DNA from: Archegozetes longisetosus
Lineage: Eukaryota > Arthropoda > Arachnida > Sarcoptiformes > Trhypochthoniidae
Assembly: GCA_018873245.2 (NCBI GenBank)
Contig: JAEMBT020000002.1
Coordinates: 7,724,001 to 7,788,000, forward strand
Length of the DNA: 64,000 nt
Direction: 5' to 3'
Shown: one piece after another, positions 12,259 through 24,870 of the stretch
Layout of the letters: each line of letters begins with the position of its first letter
Numbering within the stretch: position 1 is the stretch's first letter
The notes under the pieces: generated by a model
The model's database searches: none
What the model saw: only the letters and a program-made list of their open reading frames with translations
What the model was told of the DNA's origin: nothing
Translations under genes and position numbers: made by a program

Positions 12259-12957
12259 TTAATTATTAGTATCGTCTCCAGAAAGCTTTTCCTTTAGAGA
12301 GCATATAAGTTTCTGAATATCACGTCTCGCTCTTGCGATCGCTTTTGGAGATGAAATGTCAGATATATGTCGGTTATCGTCACGAAAATGTTTGCGACAA
12401 ATGGCTTCTGCATTGCAAATCAAATGAACGCCACAGTCATAGCTGTTGTCTTGTTGTGTGCACTCCATTTCTGTGAAGTCTAACTCTAAATCACTTTGAT
12501 GTCCCGGCAACAAGAGAGGGGTCAGAACAGATACAATATCTTCGGCGTGATAGCGATTAATACTGCCGGTATGTGAGTCGTAGTGTTCGAACGATTGTTT
12601 GTTAGCGATATAGACTAATAGACTCCAATGTGTTCCACCCATCTTATCACTACTAACATTACAATCGTTGACAGGAATCAAAATCAATTGTTTTTCCTTC
12701 AGATTCATTGAAGCCAGCATTGAAGAAACATCTGAAATGTTTTGCTTATTAGACGCAGACTTTATAAATTGAGCCACTTGTGGACTGAAGAATGTGATCA
12801 TATGACTCACATCTGAATAGAGATCATATTCGAGGTAATCGAACCAAAATGCGATTATATTGTCGTTGAGCCATCTTGGGCCTTCTAGTAGTGCCACGTC
12901 TGATGTCCTTAAACATGTGTCGTAATAACTCAATACAATCTCTCCTTCAGATGCCAT
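12259..12957 (-). CDS. SENP8: NEDD8-specific protease SENP8/DEN1
   Basis: Cysteine protease (C48/ULP fold) that processes NEDD8 and removes it from substrates; 232 residues in one exon, close to the 212 of human SENP8. The start is the ATG of MASEGEIVLSYYD. Family landmarks are WLNDNIIAFWFDYLE near the N-terminus, the catalytic histidine in GGTHWSLLVY, the aspartate in HYDSH, the glutamine of the oxyanion hole and the nucleophile in QQDNSYDCGVHLICN. All catalytic positions are intact. It lies only 72 bp downstream of the stop of a small same-strand gene, so the two might share a transcript. The call over SUMO-specific SENPs rests on the short length and the SENP8-like N-terminus. Confidence 0.93.
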   Translation of the reverse strand: MASEGEIVLSYYDTCLRTSDVALLEGPRWLNDNIIAFWFDYLEYDLYSDVSHMITFFSPQVAQFIKSASNKQNISDVSSMLASMNLKEKQLILIPVNDCNVSSDKMGGTHWSLLVYIANKQSFEHYDSHTGSINRYHAEDIVSVLTPLLLPGHQSDLELDFTEMECTQQDNSYDCGVHLICNAEAICRKHFRDDNRHISDISSPKAIARARRDIQKLICSLKEKLSGDDTNN

Positions 12958-13029
12958 CAATTGTGTAAACTCTTATTTCTGTCTGTCTATTGCCTTGTAC
13001 TTAATTATATTTACTGCTACTTTCGAAGA

Positions 13030-13478
13030 CTACAATCCGAGCAGTTTGTCGACCGACGGGTATTTCCAACTGTCGTCTTTGAGCTTATCTGATATTTCTC
13101 TTAGATTTTTTAATCGCTGCAAATGTAAATCTGTAGACAGTGGATATAATAATCAGTATTCGTTTTAAAGCATTGAATAAATGAATAAAAGTATGAAAAT
13201 ATTTTATGAATACCTTTTTTGATAGCACCTAAGTTATTTTTGAGATCTATTTCGTGTTTAACAAATTGACGCAATTTGTTGAGTTCATTACTGAAATCGC
13301 TTTGTTTTTCTGAAATAGTTCAATAAATAAATTAATATTTAATATTTAAAATTAACATCACGTATAGTATGAGAACAATCATATGATCAAGTAGATAATT
13401 AATAATTTTAAACCTAATCAAATCACTACCTATTGGTTCGACTATTATTTTCGATTCCCTATTACATAAATCTGCCAT
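13030..13478 (-). CDS. small coiled-coil-like protein, not recognised
   Basis: Three exons on the minus strand, 13430-13478, 13214-13309 and 13030-13130, join in phase to give 81 residues beginning MADLCNRESK. The middle is charged and helical with heptad-like leucines (NELNKLRQFVKHEIDL). The C-terminus DDSWKYPSVDKLLGL ends on a hydrophobic motif. There is no signal peptide or membrane segment. The splice sites and the uninterrupted frame across three exons support a real gene. I do not recognise the family; it looks like a small helical subunit of a larger complex, but that is a guess. It lies head to head with ZDHHC6 and 72 bp upstream of SENP8. Confidence 0.65.
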
Positions 13479-13943
13479 TAAATTGAAATAAATTTAACCT
13501 AATTGTTTTAAATTAAAACATTAACACCTAAAACAGGTAATTAGCAAAATAGTAGCTTTAGTTTTAACTCATGAATCAATTGATTGACTGATTCATTGAT
13601 AGGTTGATCTGTTCACAACTGAAATAAACAAAATATAATAACGTTATGCTAACAAATAACAACGTCCACTTTTCTCTCTCAATCAAATTTCAGATTTCTG
13701 CTCAATTAGTTAAAGACTTTTAGTATTGTTTTGAAATTATGTAAATTGGTAAACTAAACACCAAATTATTAGCTGTTACTAACAAAGTTACTAAGAAACA
13801 AATGAGTTGAAGATTAGGTAAAACAAAGACTTTGTCATATAAGAACGTATTGAGTGAATGGTTTATGACGTGATCTGTGGTTTACTAATTTTGACTCAAA
13901 TATTTTAACACTTTTTATATTTTGAATAAAATTGAACGAACTG
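13479..13943. other. divergent promoter region (orphan gene / ZDHHC6)
   Basis: 465 bp between two divergent start codons, so it should hold both promoters. It is AT-rich; I see no distinct TATA box or motif that I would defend. Confidence 0.5.
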
Positions 13944-15452
13944 ATGATATCACCGCTGGCACGAATCATCCATTGGGGGCCATTAATAGCTCTGTCGATA
14001 ATAAACTGTGTTACATTTACGACGCTATTCCTCACATCCCAATGGCTCTCAATGTCAGATGGAATCATAGGCCTAATCAATTACCTAATCTACTACTTCT
14101 TCATCGGAACAACTCTTTACAACTTCTTTAGTGCCATATTTATTGGTCCGGGATTTGTGCCGCCCAATTGGAAACCTTCAGACAGTAATGACTCTCAACA
14201 TCTACAGTTCTGTTCGCAGTGCAATGCGTATAAAGTTCCGCGAAGTCATCACTGCCGAAGATGTAACAGGTGTGTCCTGAAGATGGACCATCATTGTCCT
14301 TGGATTAACAACTGTTGTGGTTATAGAAATCACTGCTATTTCACTCTGTTCCTATTGTCTGCTGTTTTAGGATCTATTCATTCGATCATATTATTGACAG
14401 TTGGGTTATATCGTGCTCTCTATTTTGTGAGTCATGCCTTTCAAATCAATCTTCAAATCAATACATTAGCTTTCAATAACTATCAATTTTTACCATTCGA
14501 ATAACTCGTTTATCTATCATTTAATCGTAGAACTGGTACTTTTATAACGACAGACACGACCGACTGGTTTACATATCGATGACTTCTTTACTTTTTTCAG
14601 TTTTTTCAATCGGTTTATCAGTTGGTGTAATAATAGCAGTCGGAGGACTACTTATAATTCAGGTATTGTCTCAAATGATAATTACGTTGAACAATAATTT
14701 AATCGAGATTTATTTTTAAAACTCATCAATTACAAGATTAAAATAATATTTCGCAACCAAACAAGTATTGAAGAGTGGATTGTAACAAAAGCCATGAGCA
14801 GAAAACGAGATGATGTTTTTGTGTTTCCCTACAATATCGGTTATTGGAATAATATAAAACAAGTTCTTTTTGAGGCACCAGATAATGGCATCACTTGGCC
14901 TGTAATTGACGGCTGCAATCAATACTCTCTTACTGTAAGAGTTAATTAATTTGATTAATCATTTAAAAGCTATTTATAAGCGATAAATTATCAGATTTTT
15001 CTGCTTATCTCAATTAGTTTGACAATTAAATGTGTTTTGATAAGTAAGGCATTTGACATTAATTTATATTTATTATTGAAATACAGGTCGAACAGCTTTT
15101 ACAAAAAGAAGAGAAGAGAAGCCGATCATCTCAATACAGAGTCATTGCTAACTATAACGGCCAATGGTTTCCATTGTTCTCTCAGGGCTGTCGAGTTTGT
15201 ATCGCATTCCCGATTAGTGATGAGCCACGAATTGCTATTAATACTGGCGATAATGTAATTGTCACGCGTTGGAAGAAGCATTGGCTCTACGGAGAAAAGT
15301 TGAAAAATGGTAGCAACGGACGAGAACGCGGTTGGTTTCCCAGACAATGTGTGGTCAAAGTCATAACACCAGCAAATAATTATTTAAATAATACTAATAG
15401 TCATGAAAATACATTTGTTACAAAGAATAAAGAATCTAAAAAATTAAATTAA
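13944..15452 (+). CDS. ZDHHC6: palmitoyltransferase ZDHHC6
   Basis: ER membrane S-acyltransferase, 392 residues (human 413). Exons are 13944-14426, 14531-14662, 14737-14934 and 15087-15452, all joined in phase 0. The ATG chosen is the first after an in-frame stop. Order: two membrane segments (IIHWGPLIAL..., YLIYYFFIGTTLYNFF), then GPGFVPPNWKP, then the cysteine-rich domain FCSQCNAYKVPRSHHC with the catalytic DHHC in KMDHHCPWINNCCGY, two more membrane segments, then ITWPVIDGCNQYSLT and a C-terminal SH3-like domain (EPRIAINTGDNVIVTR, HWLYGEKL, RGWFPRQCV). The SH3 domain is specific to ZDHHC6. The protein ends KKLN, a KKxx ER-retrieval signal like the human KKNR. In vertebrates ZDHHC6 modifies ER proteins such as calnexin. 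The last codons overlap the convergent gene by 9 bp. Confidence 0.93.
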
Positions 15453-15950
15453 TTTATCTATAGTCTGAATATATTCTTTAGCAACGGTTAACAATCCAAA
15501 AGATGTTATCATTGAGAACATAACTCTGACCCAAGTCTTATCAGGTAGTAAAGACTTAGTTGTGGCACAAATAAGTATGGATCCAAAGTTGAATATGACA
15601 GATCCGAAGACGCTGTACATAATTCTGTTATAAATTGACATAATTTTCATGTGGCGACTCATATATAGGTAAAACCCAACTCCAAGATGTGAGTTAAATA
15701 AAAAGCAATTAATGACACGCAATGGTATCAACCTAATCAAGTATAGATAAAAAACATGAACAATTAATTATCTTTAGTTTTTGAAACATATTCACCGAAA
15801 TAGTCCACCAGGAAGTGAGACATGTAGTGAAAATGCATAATAACTAATCGTGCCGTTTAGTGGAATATAGTATGAATAAATGTTTTGTCTGGTCAGAGGA
15901 CGAATTACTTTTGAATAACGATTTTCAGTTATCTCACTATTATTCTCCAT
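15444..15950 (-). CDS. small multi-pass membrane protein, not recognised
   Basis: Two minus-strand exons, 15796-15950 and 15444-15732, splice in phase (donor GTGAAT, acceptor ATTAG) to give 147 residues beginning MENNSEITENRYSK. The N-terminal 50 residues are polar with aromatic YYIPLNG. Then come about three hydrophobic segments, near residues 53-75, 84-105 and 117-133, separated by short basic loops. There is no cleavable signal peptide. The pattern suggests a small organelle or ER membrane protein. I do not recognise the family. Its stop codon lies inside the last codons of ZDHHC6 on the other strand. Confidence 0.65.
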
Positions 15951-17437
15951 CTTATATCTCTACTATTATTGTTTCTCCCTAATTAGTCATGTTTAATACT
16001 GAAGTGTGTTAAGTAAGGCTTAAGACTAGTTAAGTCACAGACTAGTTTTTGATTTGTTGATTTGCATTTAACTGACAAGTGCTCTCCATATAGAAATAGT
16101 AAATGTTAGCATTTCTTACTAGAAAATAGATGGTACTAATGACGTGAAAGTCCTAAAAACTTTTCTCTATCACTAAACAAAAGATAAGAAAGTTTTCAAC
16201 TGACACTGACTTTCTTTTGTATTATGAAACTATGAATTATCCGAAACTTGAGACTCAATATAGCAATTTTGTTCAAATCAGGTTTGTCTACATATTACAT
16301 GACTGGTCCGTAATGAGGTCTAAAAGAGCGGTTTGAGAAATACTATAATATTAATTTGGGTCAAATACTTATAAAGTATCCAAAAAGTGTCTTAAGATTT
16401 ATACTTTTAAGAATGAAAATTTGGCCTAAAACAATATACCAGTAGAGCATCGCTAAGATAAATATATTTATTAGCTGTTTATATAAGTTTATATGAGTTT
16501 ATATGAGTTTTTTACATAAGTCTTTTTTATAAGTTTTAAGTGCCGTTCTATTAACATAGAAATCTACTCATATTTATGCCTCTTTCCATTCAAAACTTCG
16601 TCAATATTTTCGATTCCCAATATTTTGCTGTCATTTACTGATGACTGGATAAAAAATTGATTTCACCGTTCAATACCTTTGCGTTGTTTTATTCAACCTT
16701 AGGTCAATAGAGAAAATGCTTATTCAGATTGTTTCATTGGACAATATTTATTGAATTGAATTTTACAAGTTTATTTAAAGAAAGTAAATTTATAACAATT
16801 GACCAAACTATGAAAAGCTTCTACCAAATATATTATAATTATTATGGATAAAGGGTTTAAAAGTTGAATATTTTAAGATTTTCTTATAGAACATTTTTAT
16901 AAACATTTCATTACGATTACAGAAATCAACTATTTTATACACATTCAAAAATAGAGTTATAATTACCGAAATTTATTTTACACTATTTAAAATTGAAAAC
17001 ATGTCATTTGATCAACAAAATTAATAACAAATTCAAGGATTTGGCACTTCAGATAAAACATTTTATAACTGTAGACAAAGCACTTTGTGATACATAGAAT
17101 TAGTTTGCATTGAAAGCACTTTGTGATACATAGAATTGGCGTTCATTCAAAGCACTTTCTCATACGTACAATTAGTGTTCATTCAATAGACCTTTCTTTG
17201 AAAGAAAAGCTGAAGAAACTAATTTCAATAGTGAACTGGTTTATTTGATTGTGTCAATTATTTGAGTTTAGGTTTAAATTCAAAACATATTGCTTTTGTT
17301 CAACTTGACTCTCGTCTGGTTTCTCAGATGCAGAGTAAGGTTCGGTCTTATGAGGTTGGGTCTTATGAAGTTAGCTCTTATGAAGTTAGCTCTTATGAAG
17401 TTGGCTCTCATGAAGCTCATTCTTATCAGGTTGAGTC
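15951..17437. other. intergenic region with short tandem repeats
   Basis: Non-coding between the small membrane gene and the 3' end of STOX, both on the minus strand. It contains a 41-bp tandem repeat (17077-17186) and a 15-bp minisatellite (17346-17440). The remainder is AT-rich with no gene signal. Confidence 0.6.
17077..17186. repeat. 41-bp tandem repeat, about 2.7 copies
   Basis: AAAGCACTTTGTGATACATA recurs twice nearly perfectly, followed by a third diverged copy with AAAGCACTTTCTCATACGTA. Each copy is followed by GAATT-like and TTCATTCA words. Confidence 0.75.
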
Positions 17438-17440
17438 TTA
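17346..17440. repeat. 15-bp minisatellite abutting the STOX stop codon
   Basis: Six units of TCTTATGAAGTTAGC type, plus a partial seventh that includes the minus-strand TAA of STOX at 17438-17440. On the plus strand it reads open as SYEV repeats, which is a by-product of the period being a multiple of three. Confidence 0.8.
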
Positions 17441-20400
17441 TTTTTCAATTAAAAGGTTACTAACCATTGGAGTTTGAGGACAAGTAGAGTTGAAAAATTC
17501 TGCCTTTGCTTTTGCTACTTTCTGACGAATTGGGCTCAGATGAGGAATTGAATTAATTCTCAAGTCACTCAATAAATTGTTTTGTTTGTTTGAAAGCTTT
17601 GATGTATTATTCTCTTCGTTGCATAGCTTCAAACTTTTGACAATATCGGCCGCATCTGTAGGCGATTGAACCCAATTTGTTTTTGTATTGTAATTATTAT
17701 TATAAACGTTTGGTATAGTCATAGTTGTGGTAACAGTTGTCGCAGATGTTAGAATTGGATGTTTATCCAATGATTCAGATTCCATATGTTGTTCAGTTAC
17801 AGGTCTGCCGATCGAATTAGTACTGACATAAGTTGATGTCAAACTTTTGCTACTATTTTGATATGATTGAGGAATAATGTCATCTGCCTTTTCGTCACTT
17901 TTGACATCTACTCTGTTGGTAGCAGTCGATCCGATCTCTATTTTAACGTTTACTGAATTATCTACCGTAAAATTATGATTATTTGCATTTGTTTGCCTCT
18001 TTTCATCTGATTGTGTTCGAGTTGATGAATGGTTTTGCGTGAATTTCAACTCCGACTCTTTAGCAGGGTATTCACAGTTAAATGATGTATTAATTAAATG
18101 AGATTTATTTTTGGGTCTTTCAATAAGACTCGTCGAGTTGTTTAAACGACTTGTTTGTGGACTCAATAGATTTTTCGAAGTTTGATAGCTCTTCAGCTTT
18201 TCCTCAGGCATTTCGTTAGTCTGATCTTTCAGAGCATTTGTTCTAATATATAGTGGAGAAGTAGCTCTCTTATAATGCACTAATCGCTCATTTTGTTTCA
18301 TTGTATTATCAAATTTATGACCGCCGTTCAATTGCCTGTAAAATTGTTCATTAGACTTAGACCAGTAATTATCATGAGTAGATTGATGTCGGTTTGAGTT
18401 AATTCTATTAGTTTCCGTATTGCATAGAACACATTGATTAGTGGGAGTGATAGGTATTTCAATTTTTGGCCCATATCTGCATTTATTAGATTGCTTGGAA
18501 TGCTTGCTGTGATTTGGTTCGCAATTGCAATAATTGAAACAACAGCAGACCCTGTTTTTGCAGTCGTAATCATTGTTATTATTTTGTCGATTTTTGTTGG
18601 CCAATGCGTGCCTACTCGCTTGCTTTATAATAACAGCTGTGAAATCTTCAGGGCCGCATTTAATAGTTTGTGTCGCTTTTGATTTAGTTTCAACTGAACC
18701 TCTCGTTACTTCACCGTACTCAATGACTGAGCTCTTCCTTTCTGGGAATTGTGACGAAAAGTTTGCTGATTTTAAATTAGATGATTTTGTTTTTGCTGAG
18801 TTTCCAGAATTTGCAAGCCTTAAAAATTTGCTCAAAACTGATTGCTCTATATTTGGGTAAAAGCGATAAATTTAACCATAAATTAGCTACAAAAAATAGT
18901 TACGAAATAGTTACGAAATAGCAAGAGAAATATTTTAAAAATCAGTTATAAAAGGCTTTTAATAGGTTTAAATATAGAAAACCAACTGAAATAAGTTAAA
19001 ACAAAAACTCACTTCTATTAGAATCGACTTTACATTTGCAATTTTGATCAGAATTTGATTCATGTTGATTGAAAGCTTCGTGCTTTCCTCGACTCAACTT
19101 AAACGATTTGCTTCTTTTGAAAGTAGATGTTTTATTTTCGTTTGAGTTATTACTTTTATGTGTTTCAATCCTAAGGGAAGAGCTTCTTCTCAGAGAATTA
19201 GTCTGGGTTTGGGTATTGTTGTCTAAATAGTTATGAGTTTTGGAAGTCACGGATGATGTGTTTGCAGTTGATGCTAATGACTCAGTTTTGTTTGTGTGGG
19301 CCGTCATGTCCACCTGTACGCCGGATGATCTCTTGCTCGTAGAGCTTTCTTCAGAACCATAATGGTTGGCGTTTCCGTGCAAACGAGTAAAGGCTTCCTC
19401 ACTAGTTAAGAGGCGTTGATTTCTGACTGATAAACTTTCTAACTCTTCCAACGAATTATCAAATTGGTAATTATGTGAAGCAGCTATAAAACAGTCCTTC
19501 TCATTATTATAGTATAGTTTTCTTTCTTGCACTAAAGTCTTTAAACTGTTTCTCAGAATCTTTTCCGATGGCAATTCCATATTTGGGAATTCGATCTGCA
19601 ATCGTTTGACTATAATATGAAAAGTGGCGCTAATGTGTCTCAGATTGAGTTCATTAATGCATTTACATAATGCTTCAGCAAGTGGTGTGAATTGGGTCTG
19701 ATTGACTAAAGAAGTCTCGATGAATGAAATGTCGCCTGAAATAAGAAGGGAATCGATTGAGAAATAGTTTAAGCTATTGGAGTGTTAGATGTGCGTTAAT
19801 ACTTATAATTTAACATGAAACGTCAAATAAGATCGATTATCTAGTTTTTATCAAAAGGCTTCGCACAATCTAATCTCTGTAATATAGATGCTAATCATGC
19901 AAAACGTCCACTCAGGGTTTCAGGTGGTCTCAAATTCAGGCGTGTGTCCCAAATACTATATCATGTAAATGATATTCAGCTATAACTTAATATTACTCTT
20001 ATTTGAGTCAAAATTGATGCCAAAATTAGTATGAAGTGCTGATTCGAGCACTGCTCGAGACGAACCTACGCTTAACCTAAATATATCGTCTATACAGTGC
20101 TCTAGAGTATTATCTCTAACTTCAGTAACATTACAGATACCACTTTATAGCACTCACCCGAAGATATAGCAAGTCTTCAGTTCTTCTAATTACCTCGTAA
20201 TTGAACAAAACTCACACAATTAATTGATTTCCTCAGGAAAAGAAGCAATATTTTCAATATCTTAACTTATTAGTGAACTAAATCTATGCCGACTTCTAAG
20301 TATAAAGAGCCTAATGAATCAACCTATTAACTAATAATTATTGCTAACTCTCATGTGTTAAAGTATTTATTACAAGTTATCTCAATTTTATGATAAATTA

Positions 20401-23400
20401 CACGGAACGTTTAATTAAATATTATATTCATTAGACATAATTCTAAACAATTATTCAATTTTGTGATTGATTAACAGTCTTTGCGTATGAAAAAATTGAA
20501 TTTTCATTGAAATTATTGTAAATTTTTGAGCGCAGTCATGCATCACATGAAAGGGTAATATTCGCTGAAAAAGTTAATAAGAAATGGATAAAAAGATAAG
20601 TTAACTTAATTGTAAAGATCTGGCAGAATGTGAAAAATGGTTATTATATAATATTGTTTAGTGTGCATTATTTCAATTATATAAAAGTATTTTAAGACTC
20701 AGTTCATCAATTCATGTACTGTATAAGATAAGAACGGATAATGAGGTATCAGATCCTGTATTATACAAATCTTTGTCAGTTAGCAATAGCTCAACCATGT
20801 GGCAGATTAATAGTGATGGATATAACTTATTGTTAGACTAGAGTTTTGTTCAACACACATTTTCTGAGAAGTCTTCTCAAAACTCAATTATTCGAGTTGA
20901 CCAATAAAATAAGCAACAATCCTATCTCGATATGGGTCAACAACAAACAAAATCACTAAATATAATTCTGCAAACAAGACTAATAACTGACAGCCTCTCC
21001 TTTAGCTGATTTTTTATTACTCCCACTACTTGAGGACAATATTCAATCTTGTTACTATTAATTCTGTTGCTATTGACCGCTCGTTCAACTTTAGAACAGA
21101 GTTCACACGCATTTAGGTTTCAATATCATACCTCACACAAAGTTGTTTGTATAAATAACCATTCAATCATTCAATGACTGATTGTCGATACAATGATAGG
21201 AAGCGGAAACTCTTTTTAATACTCATTTTGACCCAACAGCTCATTTCGGTTTATTATACAATTTTATGACATGTCTCACAATGAGAATTGCAAATCACGC
21301 CTTCCCAAAATAGAAGTCATCTAATTGAAATATCAGACAAACCAAAGTTACTTGTTTTGCTAAAATTGTCTCTTTGGTAAAAGTTCTCGTTTCTCGTATT
21401 AAGCCTTTACTGCTTTTGTACAATTGCCATTCAAGCTATACTTCACTTTAATTGTTTCATTCTATTCCTCAAAGTCTAACACTTTTGGGTTTTCAACTTT
21501 TCTCAATCGGTTAAGTAGTTTAATTTAGTTTTAATTAGCAAATACAGCAATATCTGAACATAGTGAACCTCTTTTAGTGAGTTGTCAATATGGTGAAGGT
21601 ACTTCTGTCCCAACATACACTATTGAACTAGTAATTACCTGTTTATAGTAAAACCTCCTTACAGTAAAACCTCATTATTGCAAAATCTCATTAAAATCTC
21701 GTTACGATCAATGTGAAATGTCGGTCTCCAGCAGCTGACTATGCGAAGGTATTACTGTGATATTTAGTAAATTTTTCAATTAGTCATTATGTTTACTTAT
21801 TTATCACAAATTGTAAGTTATAAGCGTTGTTTTTAAAGGGATTGATCTATGATTTAGCAATAAATTATACTCTTTTTTATGCCTAAATCAATGCAAAAAC
21901 CTATCGAAAAAGTCAAACGGCAACGAATTGGCATTACTTCACAAAAAAATGTTATCATAAAATAATTTATTTAGAACATAATATGGCACAAAGTTTTCCC
22001 AAAATTATTTCAGGATTTTTGCGTTTAATTAGAACCATATCGAAGATGAAAAAATGAAAGATTGCGTGTGACCTCAACTTGTCACAACACATATCTTCTG
22101 AGCTTCACAAGAAATTGCATCAGATACTCAATCACATTTATTAATAATAGAAACAACCTTATCGATATGAAAGCTTTATACACAAATTAAACTTAAATCT
22201 AACTTAAATCCCACTTAAAACTAACTTAAATCTCACTTAAATCCTGCTTAAATTGAACCAAAACTATGAGTCGAAAAGTTTGAGCAATATTTTTCATCCT
22301 AACTATCAATCATATAATGATTAAGTTTATTTTATAACAAGAAATTAATTAGAATTGCATTAATATTCATGTGACATTATTCTAGTATTTGGTATGTTAT
22401 TGAGTTTCCATATCTGTTTCTAAATATGGATAAGGCTTTAGATATTATGTTAAATATGCTGCTCCTTAAGTTATTCAATGATTGATTGACAAATTTCCTT
22501 ATTTTGAACCTCAAATCAAAATAGTTTTCGTGATATATTACGAATTGTTGTTTTTCTAGAGTTCAACTTATAATTGACTCCATTCGTGCACAAGAGGCTA
22601 ACTTTAAAGTTCAGATTTCGTCATTCATTTAAATTAACGTTTCTTCAGATTTTTACCGAAAGCTATACAACTAATATATAAATTTGTTTTAAACATCATA
22701 TCATTTTGTTCCTTCTACAATATATGGTCTAAAATTGAGTTGAAAAATTATCTTTTTATCTGATTAGTAAAATAAAAGAACAATTGAAAATGAATTACAT
22801 TGGTCTTTCGTGAATTGTTGTAATTCTGAATTTCCTATTGTTTAAGTGAATACACGTTGAATTTTATTCAAATTGACTTTAACCATTAGTTGAAGACTAC
22901 TTGCAAATTTAATTTCATAAAATTGTTTTAAAATAAAAGTAATCTTTTTTAAATAAGTACCTTAAGACAATTTGGACTTTAATATAGAAATGAAGCTATT
23001 AAAGTTACTGGTAAATTATAAAGCGATCATTGTTTATATAGAAATCAGATTTAAAATCGAGAACACTTAAAAAAACAAAAACTACATGAATAACGATTAA
23101 AATTCATAACAATATTCCCTTTCATTGATTATTCAACTCTATTATTATTAACTTGACGATAAATAGGTACTAATCCATGGAAAAAGTTTTTTTGATACGC
23201 ATTCGTATAACTTATGTAATGGGAATGGTTTAGATTTAAATTTAAAATTAGAGAATCGACTACCTTGTTGCAAATTCATTTACCTTTAAGGAGTATGGCA
23301 ACAATGTAATAAGTTTCACTTTGAAACTAAACTAATACAATAAAGCTATGGAATAATATTTTGATCGATTTGCACAACTATTTATAAAATATGCCATTTA

Positions 23401-24835
23401 TAAGTTTCAATAAAATCTGGGAATATTCAGATGACCGCATTAGTTAATGTAAGGAAAATGCACTACAATATAATGAAAATAAAAGTTCCAAAATATCCCT
23501 TAAATGACCTGATATTTGCAATTTTTCTTAACTTTAATTAAAGATAAAGTAAGGAAAGTAAGTCGAGAACGCATGAATTTGCGAACAAAACAAAAGCTTA
23601 ACTCTTAATCGTTATCAGTCTCTGACACTTAGCTGCAAAAACTACTATAAATCTTTTCAAAAATAAAAGTCATTTAACTATAATAATAACTATGTCTAAT
23701 CGATTGCTAGCTATTGAAACTGTTGCGCATTTCCTCCTTTGCTTCTGTTGTGTTTAGTTTGTAAAGAGATTGACTGGTATTCAGTTTTCAAAGAGAATGT
23801 GCCCACGAGTGCATTCGATTAAATTATCCGATTTGTTCAACTCCTTTATTGAACAAAAACTACAAGTTGAATATTCTAACAATCAATTGGTATGCATTTT
23901 GCTGAGATTTGAATTTAAGTTAATTTGAAGAATTAATTCATGAGAAGTTAGGTTAGGCGATCATAATAATAAGCTTTGTTAGTTAAGTATAATTGAATAG
24001 CCATCTCAGCAATCAGTGAATTATGTCATCCAAATAGCATATATGAGAAATATTTTTTTCATTTTCCTCCAATTTTGACAGCAGTTATGATAAATATCAG
24101 ATTAATTCAATTGAAAACTGGTATAAGGGGTCAAAAATAAGAAAAAATAAGAAAAATATAGCATTAATAAAGTGTTTATGAAAATTTAGATACAAAATTG
24201 CAAATTATTTGTGGAGTAAATGCAGCATAAAATTTCACCTGATTATAGCTAGTTATTTATATAGAACTTCATATAATATTCATCTAAAGACTCTCCCATT
24301 TCACAAGATCTTAAGATAAATTTCAAATCTAATTTTCTCCTCCACTTAACTATTTTTATCTTTTCATTCCTATCAGATCTAACCCTTATATAGAATCACG
24401 ATAAATACAATATATTTCTATTAATTATTTATTGACTTCACTTCACTATCAATTTATCACTTTGTTTACCGATCGTTTTACAAATTCAAGTGTTTTAAGT
24501 GTTTTGATTTTTGATTTCTTGAAAATAGCACATCAAGTCTTGTTTGGGTAACACTTAAGAACTTATTTACAAAGAGAACGCTTAAAAGTTTTTAATTTTA
24601 ACTATAAATCAACTTATAATCGTCTAATGCGGTCATCTAAATAAGTTCATATCAAATTTTATAAGTTCAATGACGCTCACCGTAGAGTACTGTCAGAAAT
24701 AGTATTTCAATTTATTCATCCAAATTAATATTTAACTTTGTTTAGTTTCTTTTCGTCACATGTTCCTTCAGTTTACTGTTCACTTAAGAACCTAATAGTA
24801 CTCGATCGCAACAACAATAACCCTCTTCTTATCTT

Positions 24836-24870
<35 letters not shown>

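Noticed and set aside
17262..17477. Plus-strand open frame with SYEV repeats
   Set aside because: It is the 15-bp minisatellite read in one frame; the period is a multiple of three and there is no other coding support.
18434..18860. Plus-strand open frames opposite STOX exon 3
   Set aside because: Shadows of the minus-strand STOX coding exon; hydrophobic runs come from its low-complexity codons read in antisense.
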